Assembly: GCA_947039055.1 (NCBI GenBank)
Contig: CAMQYB010000122.1
Span: 1 to 6,322 of the forward strand
From: an uncultured Deferribacteraceae bacterium
GTDB lineage: Bacteria > Chrysiogenota > Deferribacteres > Deferribacterales > Mucispirillaceae
Length of the DNA: 6,322 nucleotides
Direction of reading: 5' to 3'
The notes below the pieces were generated by a model, which worked only from the letters and a program-made list of their open reading frames with translations, ran no database searches and was not told the origin of the DNA. Positions 1-6,322 of the stretch are shown in pieces (the first letter of the stretch is position 1; the number at the start of each line of letters is the position of its first letter). The position numbers and the translations under genes are program-made.

Positions 1-61
1 AAACCTAAACATCAAACCTAAACCACAATCATAACCATAACCACAAAATCATTTAATTAAT
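1..61. repeat. G-free C/A-rich degenerate hexamer-like repeat
   Basis: The plus strand carries no G at all from 1 to 72, while positions 1-50 hold about 16 C. CC or CA doublets recur roughly every six bases (near 4, 10, 17, 23, 30, 35 and 41) inside units such as AACCTA, AACCAT and AACCAC. Read on the copA strand this is a T/G-rich tract of the TTTAGG/TTATGG kind lying directly after the copA stop codon. It has no coding potential. It could be a degenerate microsatellite, part of a longer repeat cut by the window edge, or a simple skewed 3' flank. No stable terminator hairpin is visible in it. Confidence 0.55.
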
Positions 62-2221
62 CTACTTAAAAAGTTTTAATCTAAGTGAGTTAGATATAAC
101 TGTGATTGATGATGCAGCCATAACTATCCCTGCGATTGCTGGGTTAAGCATCATACCTGTTACAGGATACAACGCTCCTGCTGCAACTGGGATCGCTATA
201 ACATTATAAATAAACGCTAAAAATAAATTCTCTCGGATAATCACTGCTGATCGTTTTGCAACTCTAACTGTAAACAAAATCTTTATAAGCTCATTTCTAA
301 TAATCATTATATCGCTTGAATTAATCGCAATATCTGTTGCTGATCCTAGTGACAAGCCGATGTCTGCCTTAGATAAAGCTATCGAATCGTTTATGCCATC
401 ACCAACCATAGCAACCTTTCTGCCATCTTCTTGAAACTCTGATATAATCGTAAATTTATCGTGAGGTGATACACTATTATAAAACCTCTCAACTCCTAAA
501 ATATCTGCAACCTTTTTAACCGAATTATGATTATCTCCTGATAATATTATAGGCTCAATAGATAAAGCTTTTAATCCATCTATCAGTTCTAAGGCGTTAT
601 CTCTAAGTCTATCACCTAACAGAATTCTACCTGCTAATTTATTATCCACTGCTATATAAACAGTTGTGTCATCTGTATCATTATCACTTGTACCTAATAC
701 CGACATATCAACATCATTATTAACAAGTAGAAGTTCGTTACCGATAAGAATTTCATCACTCATAACGGTAGCCATTACGCCTTGTCCTGCGACATTTTCA
801 TAATGTTCAACATCAACTGTACTATCTTTACCTAGGCTACTATCAACCTCTAAATATGATACTATAGATCTTGCTATAAAATGTTCTGATTTACTTTCAA
901 CAAGTTGCAGTAATGATCTAACTTTCTGCTCATCAAAGCCGTTATAGATATCAAAACTTCTAACCTCAAACTTACCATCAGTTAATGTTCCTGTTTTATC
1001 AAACACTACTACATTGATATCTCTTGCACGTTCTAAAATCTCACCGTTACGAATTAATACCCCTTCCTTTGCAGCTCTGCCAACAGTCGCAATAATAGCT
1101 GTAGGAATGGCAAGCCCTAACGCACACGGACATGCTATAACCAGAATTGACACAAATGGGATAATACTTAATGAAATAGAACCTGTTGATATAAACCAGA
1201 AAATAAATGTTATAACAGCAATAGATAAAACAGTTGGTGTAAATATAGATGAGATCTTATCAGCCAATCGTTCAATAGACGCTTTATGCATTGAGGCTTC
1301 AAGAACTGATTTTGTTATAGATGCCAGCACCGTATCTTTACCTAACTTTAATGATTTATAAGTTGCTGATCCGTTGACAACTATTGTACCTGTATAAATT
1401 TTATCGCTAAACTCTTTCTTGATAGGTTTTGATTCACCTGTTAATAACGACTCATCTATTACTAAATGTCCGTTTATAATCTCACCATCTGTTGGAACAG
1501 TATCGCCTGCTTTTAGAATAATTATATCATCTACACCGATATCAGATATACTTTTCTCTACCTGTGCTCCGTCAATAATAACTGTCGCTTGTTTAGGTGA
1601 TAAACTTATTAAAGAGTTAATCTCCTTAGATACATCTCGTTTTGCTCTATCTTCTAAAGATCTGCCTAACAGTAGAAATGTTATTATAATTGCTGATGAC
1701 TCAAAATATAGTTCATGATGTGATCTACCTAACAGCAACAAAACCGTTGAATATATAAACGCTGTAAACGTTCCTAGTGTTACAAGTGAGTTCATACCTG
1801 AACTTAACGGTTTCTTAAATGCTGGAACATAGAACGGATAGCCACCGTAAAATAATACAACTGCCGATAATATAAGTTGTATATATCCAGAGTATGGAAC
1901 ATTGAAATCTATTATCATCGAACCCATTGATAGAATAAAAACTATTATACTAAACGGGAGAGTTACTATAAATCTTCTAAAAAGTTTGCGACCTTTAGAG
2001 TTATCTATAATATCCTCTAATGACGGCGTAAAACCTGCTTTTCTGATCGCTTCAAAGATTGACTCAACATCTGTATCATCGTTTACAATAATCATAGCTC
2101 GATTAGTTGCAAGGCTTACTGATACAGAAATTACTGACTTATCTTTTGATATAACTTTCTCAACTCTATTCACGCAAGCAGCACAACTCATTCCTGCAAC
2201 TGAAATATCTATCTGTTTCAT
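62..2221 (-). CDS. copA: Cu(I)-exporting P1B-type ATPase CopA
   Basis: An inner-membrane pump that uses ATP to move Cu(I) out of the cytoplasm. The protein has 719 residues, within the usual size for a CopA with one N-terminal metal domain. That HMA domain occupies about residues 1-68 with its copper ligands in GMSCAAC (C13, C16). Eight hydrophobic segments fit the family: about 83-102, 114-130 (with the GG kink at 126-127), 143-164, 171-186, 328-346, 351-378, 661-686 and 690-710. The actuator loop has TGES at 261-264, the membrane site is CPC at 364-366, the phosphorylated Asp is D408 in DKTGTLT, and the hinge is GDGIND at 607-612. YN at 672-673 and MAASS at 701-705 are the Cu(I)-specific (P1B-1) marks of the last two helices. 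The nucleotide domain has SEHF at 445-448 where the family has SEHP. The ATG start is supported by an AAAAGG ribosome binding site six bases upstream; the stop is TAG. No copper chaperone or CueR-like regulator is present in the window. Confidence 0.96.
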   Translation of the reverse strand: MKQIDISVAGMSCAACVNRVEKVISKDKSVISVSVSLATNRAMIIVNDDTDVESIFEAIRKAGFTPSLEDIIDNSKGRKLFRRFIVTLPFSIIVFILSMGSMIIDFNVPYSGYIQLILSAVVLFYGGYPFYVPAFKKPLSSGMNSLVTLGTFTAFIYSTVLLLLGRSHHELYFESSAIIITFLLLGRSLEDRAKRDVSKEINSLISLSPKQATVIIDGAQVEKSISDIGVDDIIILKAGDTVPTDGEIINGHLVIDESLLTGESKPIKKEFSDKIYTGTIVVNGSATYKSLKLGKDTVLASITKSVLEASMHKASIERLADKISSIFTPTVLSIAVITFIFWFISTGSISLSIIPFVSILVIACPCALGLAIPTAIIATVGRAAKEGVLIRNGEILERARDINVVVFDKTGTLTDGKFEVRSFDIYNGFDEQKVRSLLQLVESKSEHFIARSIVSYLEVDSSLGKDSTVDVEHYENVAGQGVMATVMSDEILIGNELLLVNNDVDMSVLGTSDNDTDDTTVYIAVDNKLAGRILLGDRLRDNALELIDGLKALSIEPIILSGDNHNSVKKVADILGVERFYNSVSPHDKFTIISEFQEDGRKVAMVGDGINDSIALSKADIGLSLGSATDIAINSSDIMIIRNELIKILFTVRVAKRSAVIIRENLFLAFIYNVIAIPVAAGALYPVTGMMLNPAIAGIVMAASSITVISNSLRLKLFK

Positions 2222-2227
2222 AACTTA

Positions 2228-2233
2228 CCTTTT
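2228..2233 (-). promoter_or_regulatory. Ribosome binding site of copA
   Basis: On the minus strand AAAAGG ends six bases before the copA ATG at 2221. This is a normal Shine-Dalgarno placement and supports the start chosen for copA. Confidence 0.7.
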
Positions 2234-2253
2234 CGTTTATTTGTTTTTAATAA

Positions 2254-2282
2254 TTGCAAAAAACCATATTTCATAATATCAT
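2254..2282 (+). promoter_or_regulatory. Putative sigma70-type promoter for the small gene and dnaE
   Basis: TTGCAA at 2254-2259 (4 of 6 matches to the -35 consensus) and TATCAT at 2277-2282 (5 of 6 to the -10 consensus) are separated by exactly 17 bases, within the 71-base divergent intergenic region. The expected transcription start would be near 2289, only a few bases before the ATG at 2293. This is inference from consensus only; such AT-rich DNA yields chance matches, though the optimal spacing and the location favour it. No equally good copA promoter was found on the other strand. Confidence 0.45.
2266..2279. promoter_or_regulatory. Small inverted repeat in the divergent promoter region
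   Basis: ATATT at 2266-2270 and AATAT at 2275-2279 are perfect inverted arms around TCAT. The dyad lies between the proposed -35 and -10 boxes of the forward promoter and upstream of copA on the other strand, where an operator could act on one or both genes. The arms are only five bases and pure A/T, so chance is a real alternative. It does not resemble the long GC-containing dyad of CueR sites. Confidence 0.2.
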
Positions 2283-2292
2283 AACAGTGTTT

Positions 2293-2574
2293 ATGAAAAT
2301 TGGTATATATATTATAGAAGAAGATCTTGCTATCGCTATTAAAACCTTTCTAAATTTAAGAAATATTAATAGTGAGATAGTTGATATCAAAAATCTTAAA
2401 CTTGATCCATATGATATATTAATAGTTGAAAGTTGTAGGAACGATTTAGTTCTATTTAAAAACAAACTTACTTTAACAGATGATATATTATTAAAGAATA
2501 ATCAAGAATATATATATACTCCTTTTACTGCACACGAACTTTTATTTAAAATTGAGGAACTAAAAAACAGATGA
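2293..2574 (+). CDS. Short receiver-like protein coupled to dnaE, function unknown
   Basis: A 93-residue protein of no family I can name with certainty. Its pattern follows a CheY-like receiver: a hydrophobic first strand ending in acidic residues (IYIIEED, residues 5-11), a helix, YDILIVES at 40-47 matching the third strand, and YIYTPF at 73-78 followed by a helix (79-93) matching the family's Y-x-T-K-P-F and ELL-x-x-I ending. Key residues differ: E46 sits where the phosphorylated Asp belongs, T76 replaces the conserved Lys, and the stretch between these marks is about 20 residues shorter than normal. It would therefore be a non-phosphorylatable pseudo-receiver or only a look-alike. No signal peptide or membrane segment is seen. 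Its TGA stop overlaps the dnaE ATG as ATGA, so the two are probably coupled. The ATG at 2293 is preferred because MKIGIYII begins the first strand. A TTG at 2254 in the same frame would add 13 residues but coincides with the proposed -35 box. Neither start has a clear ribosome binding site. Confidence 0.72.
   Translation: MKIGIYIIEEDLAIAIKTFLNLRNINSEIVDIKNLKLDPYDILIVESCRNDLVLFKNKLTLTDDILLKNNQEYIYTPFTAHELLFKIEELKNR
2554..2559 (+). promoter_or_regulatory. Ribosome binding site of dnaE
   Basis: GAGGAA lies inside the end of the upstream gene, 11 bases before the dnaE ATG. The spacing is slightly long but usable. Combined with the ATGA overlap, it suggests that ribosomes finishing the small gene also feed dnaE translation. 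Confidence 0.55.
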
Positions 2575-5500
2575 GCAAATTTACACATCTACATTTACAT
2601 ACAAAATATTCAGCACTCGATGGAGCTATAAAACTAGACGAATTAGCTGATAGATTAATAGAACTCGGTATGGACTCTTGTGCTATAACCGATCACGGTG
2701 CTATGTACGGCGTTGTTGATTTCTATAAAACTTTAAACGCTAAAGGTATCAAACCAATCATCGGATCAGAGTTCTATATATCGCCAAGCGATAGACTTAA
2801 AAAAGATTATCCAAGAGGAACACAATCAAGTTATCATCTTGTTCTACTTGCTGAAAATAATATCGGATTACAAAATCTATATAAACTTTCATCAATAGGA
2901 TTTCTTGAAGGGTTCTACTATAAACCAAGAATTGATAAAGAAGTTTTAGAAAAATATAGTGAAGGAATAATCGCTTTATCTGCCTGCTTAGGTGGAGAGA
3001 TTCCTCGTACAATTTTTTCTCAAAACTATGAAGCTGCTCGTGATATGGCTATCGAATATAATCGTATCATGGGAGACGGGAATTTCTTCCTAGAACTTCA
3101 AGAGAACGGTATAGCAGAGCAAACAATCGTCAACAAACAACTAATCGCTATATCAAAAGAGACTGGTATCCCACTTGTTGCAACAGCCGATTGTCACTAT
3201 CTTAATCAAGAAGATCATGAATTTCATAACGTCTTAATGCGTATACAGCTATCAAACAGATTTGGTAGTAAAGCAACCGATACACTTGATGAGAACGGTA
3301 ATGTTGATACAACCGATAAAGATATAGCTGAATACTCATCTGAACTATACGTTAAATCACCTGAAAAAATGATTAACGATTTTCACTATATACCTGTTGC
3401 TGTAGAAAACACTGTTAAAATAGCTGAAAGATGTAACGTTAAAATAGAGTTCGGAAAACTTCATCTACCTATATTTATATCAGATGATGGTGAAGATCCT
3501 GAAACTCATATTAGACGACTTGCAGCTGAAGGACTCAATAAACGTTTAGAAATTGTTGATCCATCAGAGTTTGAAAAATATAGAACAAGACTTGATATTG
3601 AACTGAAAGTTATTATTGATAAAGGTTTCGATAGTTACTTTCTAATCGTTCAAGATTTTGTTAGTCACGCTCTAAAAATTGGGACTGCAGTAGGTCCTGG
3701 TAGAGGATCAGGTGCTGGATCGCTCGTATCTTATTCACTAGGTATTACTGATATTGATCCATTAAAATATAATCTACTTTTTGAGAGATTTTTAAATCCT
3801 GAAAGAGAGTCTATGCCAGATTTTGATATAGATTTCTGTATTAAAGGAAGAGCTGAAGTTATAGATTATGTAACTCAAAAATATGGTACAGATAGAGTTT
3901 CTCAGATCGTAACATTCTCTACATTAAAACCTCGTAACGCTATTAGAGATATAGGAAGAGCGTTAGGATTATCTGTTGCAGAGTACGATAAATTATCTAA
4001 ACTTATTCCGTTTGGAACACCAACATTTGAGAAAGCTTTCGACTCTGATCCATCACTTGAAAGAACTTTTAATGAGATAGATAGAACAGGACAAGTTTTA
4101 AAATATGCAAAAAAAATCGAAGGATTAATCCGTCAAGTAGGGCTTCATGCAGCAGGAGTAATCATAGCTGATGATAAGATTGATAACTATGCACCTCTTG
4201 CAAAAGGCCCTAATAAAGAGGTTATAATTCAGTTTGAAAAAGATACAGCAGAGAAAGTTGGATTAATTAAATTCGATTTTCTAGGATTAAAAAACTTAAC
4301 AACAATAGATAACGCTATAAGACGAATTCGTGAAGAAGTCGATAAAGATTTTGATATAAAAAATATTCCACTAGACAGTAAAGCTGTTTATAATATGTTA
4401 AGCAGAGGCGAATCAGTTGGTGTTTTTCAACTTGAGAGTGATGGTATGAGAAACCTGCTTGAGAAACTTAAACCTACTGTGTTTGAAGATATAATCGCTG
4501 CAAATGCACTATATCGTCCAGGACCAATTAATAGTGGTATGCTTGATGATTTTGTTGAAAGAAAACATGGTAGACAAAAAATCGTATATTTATTTGATGA
4601 GATCAAACCGTACTTAGAAGAAACATACGGCGTTATCGTTTATCAAGAACAGGTAATGCAGATCGCTCGAACTATAGGTGGATACTCACTAGGTGCAGCC
4701 GATACTTTGCGTCGTGCAATGGGTAAAAAGAAAGCTGAAATTATGGCACTTGAAAAAACTAAATTTCTTAACGGTAAAGAAGATGAAAATATTATCGGTG
4801 TAAAAACGTTAGGGTTTGATATGAAAAAAGCTGAAGAGTTATTCGATCTTATGGCTCAGTTTGCTGAGTATGGATTTAATAAAAGTCACTCAGCTGCTTA
4901 CTCATTAATTGCTTATCAGACAGCGTACCTTAAAAAACATTATCCTAATCAATATATACCTGCACTTTTAACAAGTGATATAGACGCATCAGATGATCTT
5001 ATTAGACATCTTAAAGATGCTGAAACTTTAGGATATAATATTCTTATCCCAAGTATCAACCATAGCTTTATAGATTTTAGATATGATGAAAAAGAACATG
5101 GTATGCGTTTTGCACTTTCTGCTATAAAAAATGTTGGTGCAAATATAATAGATAGCTACGTTACTGAACGTGAGAAAAACGGTAAATTTACAAGTATTTA
5201 TGAAATGTGTAAAAGATTAGACTCTAAAGCATTAAACAAAAAAACTGTTGAGTCTCTAATCTTAGCTGGTGCGTTAGATTGTTTTAATAAATTTAGATCG
5301 CAACATTTAAGTATATATGAAGAGTGTCTACAAGGTGCAAACCATACTGCAAAACTTAGAGCTAAAGGGATTTCTACTATCGAAGATTTTATTGAGACTG
5401 ATGAAAATGAAGTAGAATTCTATAACGAGATAGATGAAATGCCTAAAAAAGAACTCCTTGAAAAAGAGAGAGAATTAACTGGTATTTATATATCCGATCA

Positions 5501-6149
5501 TCCACTTAAAGAGCTTGAACCTATCATCTCACTTATTAGTGAAAACTTTCTATCTATTAAATCATACGCTCACGATACAGCTGTTCTTATAACTGGAATG
5601 ATAGACTCTGTACAGATTAAGATGACTAAAAAAATGCAGAAAATGGCTGTTGTTAGATTGCTTGGACTTGATAGCGATATTGAACTTATATTCTTCTCAA
5701 GACAGTTCTCTAAATATCAAAACCTATTAGAGAAAAATGAGCTACTAACCGTTAAAGGAAGAGTATCAAATAACTCCGATAATGTGTCATCAAGAGGGAC
5801 AGTTTTAGTCGATGAAATTTTAGACATTGGTGACGCTATCGAAAAAGAGTTAGGTGCTGTATCTATAAATTTCAATCTTCAAAAAAGTGATACAGATAGC
5901 AATAAATTAAACACAGTGCTTGCTGAACATCCTGGCAAAATGCCTGTAAAACTTTTTATTGAGGAGAAAGATAAATTTAGCACTATACTTGCACTTCCAA
6001 CAAAATATAATATTAAACCATCTTTTGAACTGATATCATCTTTAAAAAGTTTAAACGGATTTAAAAGTTTAACACCGATACATAAAAGTGATAAACTGTT
6101 TTTTAACAAAGTTGTTGATATTGAAGACGCTTTAGCGATGGAAGATTAA
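2571..6149 (+). CDS. dnaE: DNA polymerase III alpha subunit (DnaE1 type)
   Basis: The catalytic subunit of the replicative polymerase, which extends DNA at the fork with the sliding clamp and clamp loader. At 1192 residues it is full length for DnaE. The PHP domain spans about 1-280 and keeps a full set of likely metal ligands: H8, H10, D17, H42, E67, H89, C139, D207 and H209. The C-family polymerase core follows, with the nucleotide-binding PGRGSGAGS at 376-384, catalytic D419 and D421 in PDFDID, and the third catalytic Asp D569 in KFDFLG. A helix-hairpin-helix-like segment lies about 885-905, an OB fold about 1003-1065, and a C-terminal domain about 1095-1185. The usual glutamine-containing clamp-binding pentapeptide after the HhH segment is not apparent. 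About 10-15 extra polar residues (roughly 234-250) lie between PHP and core. The protein contains no tryptophan. The ATG start gives MSKFTHLHLHT, the normal N terminus of the family, and overlaps the preceding stop; the stop is TAA. A 3'-5' proofreading role for the PHP domain is plausible but not shown. Confidence 0.98.
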   Translation: MSKFTHLHLHTKYSALDGAIKLDELADRLIELGMDSCAITDHGAMYGVVDFYKTLNAKGIKPIIGSEFYISPSDRLKKDYPRGTQSSYHLVLLAENNIGLQNLYKLSSIGFLEGFYYKPRIDKEVLEKYSEGIIALSACLGGEIPRTIFSQNYEAARDMAIEYNRIMGDGNFFLELQENGIAEQTIVNKQLIAISKETGIPLVATADCHYLNQEDHEFHNVLMRIQLSNRFGSKATDTLDENGNVDTTDKDIAEYSSELYVKSPEKMINDFHYIPVAVENTVKIAERCNVKIEFGKLHLPIFISDDGEDPETHIRRLAAEGLNKRLEIVDPSEFEKYRTRLDIELKVIIDKGFDSYFLIVQDFVSHALKIGTAVGPGRGSGAGSLVSYSLGITDIDPLKYNLLFERFLNPERESMPDFDIDFCIKGRAEVIDYVTQKYGTDRVSQIVTFSTLKPRNAIRDIGRALGLSVAEYDKLSKLIPFGTPTFEKAFDSDPSLERTFNEIDRTGQVLKYAKKIEGLIRQVGLHAAGVIIADDKIDNYAPLAKGPNKEVIIQFEKDTAEKVGLIKFDFLGLKNLTTIDNAIRRIREEVDKDFDIKNIPLDSKAVYNMLSRGESVGVFQLESDGMRNLLEKLKPTVFEDIIAANALYRPGPINSGMLDDFVERKHGRQKIVYLFDEIKPYLEETYGVIVYQEQVMQIARTIGGYSLGAADTLRRAMGKKKAEIMALEKTKFLNGKEDENIIGVKTLGFDMKKAEELFDLMAQFAEYGFNKSHSAAYSLIAYQTAYLKKHYPNQYIPALLTSDIDASDDLIRHLKDAETLGYNILIPSINHSFIDFRYDEKEHGMRFALSAIKNVGANIIDSYVTEREKNGKFTSIYEMCKRLDSKALNKKTVESLILAGALDCFNKFRSQHLSIYEECLQGANHTAKLRAKGISTIEDFIETDENEVEFYNEIDEMPKKELLEKERELTGIYISDHPLKELEPIISLISENFLSIKSYAHDTAVLITGMIDSVQIKMTKKMQKMAVVRLLGLDSDIELIFFSRQFSKYQNLLEKNELLTVKGRVSNNSDNVSSRGTVLVDEILDIGDAIEKELGAVSINFNLQKSDTDSNKLNTVLAEHPGKMPVKLFIEEKDKFSTILALPTKYNIKPSFELISSLKSLNGFKSLTPIHKSDKLFFNKVVDIEDALAMED

Positions 6150-6177
6150 GAGTAGTTATTTATCACAGTATTGAGTT

Positions 6178-6183
6178 TTGACA
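6178..6183 (+). promoter_or_regulatory. TTGACA box inside the repeat unit
   Basis: A perfect -35 consensus hexamer occurs in copy one; the corresponding bases in copy two (6267-6272) read CTGACA. No good -10 box stands 16-18 bases downstream; the nearest candidates (TAACTA at 6204, TATCAT at 6208) are spaced 20 or more bases away. It may simply be chance in AT-rich DNA. Confidence 0.15.
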
Positions 6184-6201
6184 AATGTAATAATTAACAA
6201 A

Positions 6202-6221
6202 GCTAACTATCATAATATAGC
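6202..6221. other. Weak dyad within the repeat unit
   Basis: GCTA at 6202-6205 can pair with TAGC at 6218-6221, or alternatively CTAT at 6207-6210 with ATAG at 6217-6220, and the dyad is followed by GTTTTGG. The arms are only four bases, so this is not a convincing intrinsic terminator for dnaE, yet it is the only hairpin-like element after that gene and it recurs unchanged in copy two (6291-6310). Confidence 0.2.
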
Positions 6222-6322
6222 GTTTTGGTAAGTGTGAATAGTAGTTATTTATCACAATATTGAGTTCTGACAAATGTAATAATTAACAAAGCTAACTATC
6301 ATAATATAGCGTTTTGGTAAGT

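Larger units (their letters stand above)
6151..6322. repeat. 89-base tandem repeat array, truncated by the window end
   Basis: Copy one is 6151-6239 and copy two is 6240-6322 (83 of 89 bases before the window ends). Over the 83 shared positions they differ at only two, both transitions: G at 6168 against A at 6257, and T at 6178 against C at 6267. The array begins one base after the dnaE stop, so the 3' end of the dnaE mRNA would run into it. It has stop codons in every forward frame I followed and no evident gene. Within each unit two diverged half-units can be aligned (47 and 42 bases, both opening with GTTTTG), so the present period seems to be a later amplification of an already duplicated element. 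The number of copies beyond the window is unknown. Confidence 0.93.

Noticed and set aside
1014..2276. Several open frames of about 100 codons on the plus strand inside copA (1014-1361, 1419-1718, 1902-2276).
   Set aside because: They lie antisense to an intact, motif-complete CopA gene, have no family resemblance and no supporting ribosome binding sites.
2222..2292. A copper-responsive CueR-type promoter for copA.
   Set aside because: No long dyad in a 19-base spacer was found; minus-strand -10-like hexamers (for example TATTAT at 2278-2273) lack a matching -35 box.
2254..2574. TTG at 2254 as the start of the small gene, giving 106 residues.
   Set aside because: It has no ribosome binding site, the extra 13 residues precede the natural first strand of the fold, and the TTG falls in the proposed -35 box.
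2271..3012. Minus-strand open frames at 2271-2465 and 2797-3012.
   Set aside because: They are antisense to the small gene and to the conserved PHP domain of dnaE; low-complexity hydrophobic products without a recognisable start context.
5879..6109. Minus-strand open frame of 76 codons opposite the dnaE 3' end.
   Set aside because: It is antisense to the intact DnaE C-terminal domain, and nothing in the product is recognisable.
6150..6239. An intrinsic terminator for dnaE.
   Set aside because: Only four-base-pair A/T-rich stems were found, and the following tract is GTTTTGG rather than a clean T run.
6151..6322. CRISPR array interpretation of the downstream repeats, prompted by the recurring GTTTTG starts.
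   Set aside because: The whole 89-base unit repeats, including what would be spacers; spacing alternates 47 and 42, and the half-units are too diverged to be CRISPR repeats.

Overview
The window is AT-rich (about one third G+C by eye) bacterial DNA, densely coded and using the standard bacterial code. It holds two large, intact, recognisable genes and one small gene, flanked at both window edges by low-complexity or repeated DNA. The DnaE family (a single PHP-type replicative polymerase, DnaE1-like) and the CopA family indicate a bacterium. The sequence alone does not settle the phylum. The polymerase has the metal-rich PHP domain usual outside the gamma-proteobacteria.

Layout. Positions 1-61 are a G-free, C/A-rich stretch with a degenerate six-base periodicity. 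From 62 to 2221 on the minus strand lies a Cu(I)-exporting P1B-type ATPase (copA), complete with its own ribosome binding site. A 71-base divergent intergenic region (2222-2292) separates it from a plus-strand pair: a 93-residue protein resembling a shortened receiver domain (2293-2574), and dnaE (2571-6149). The pair share an ATGA stop/start overlap, so they are very probably co-transcribed and translationally coupled. After the dnaE stop, positions 6151-6322 are a tandem array with an 89-base period that runs off the window end. Each unit itself looks like two old, diverged half-units of 47 and 42 bases.

Functionally, copA exports copper and is unlikely to be tied to the other two genes beyond sharing the intergenic region. 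The small gene is the most intriguing coding feature. It retains the beta1/alpha1, beta3 and beta5/alpha5 signatures of a response-regulator receiver, but has Glu where the phosphorylated Asp would be, Thr in place of the conserved Lys, and a shortened middle. It is coupled to the replicative polymerase. A fairly good promoter lies so close to its ATG that the mRNA may be almost leaderless.

No RNA genes, insertion sequences, CRISPR arrays or convincing hairpin terminators were seen.
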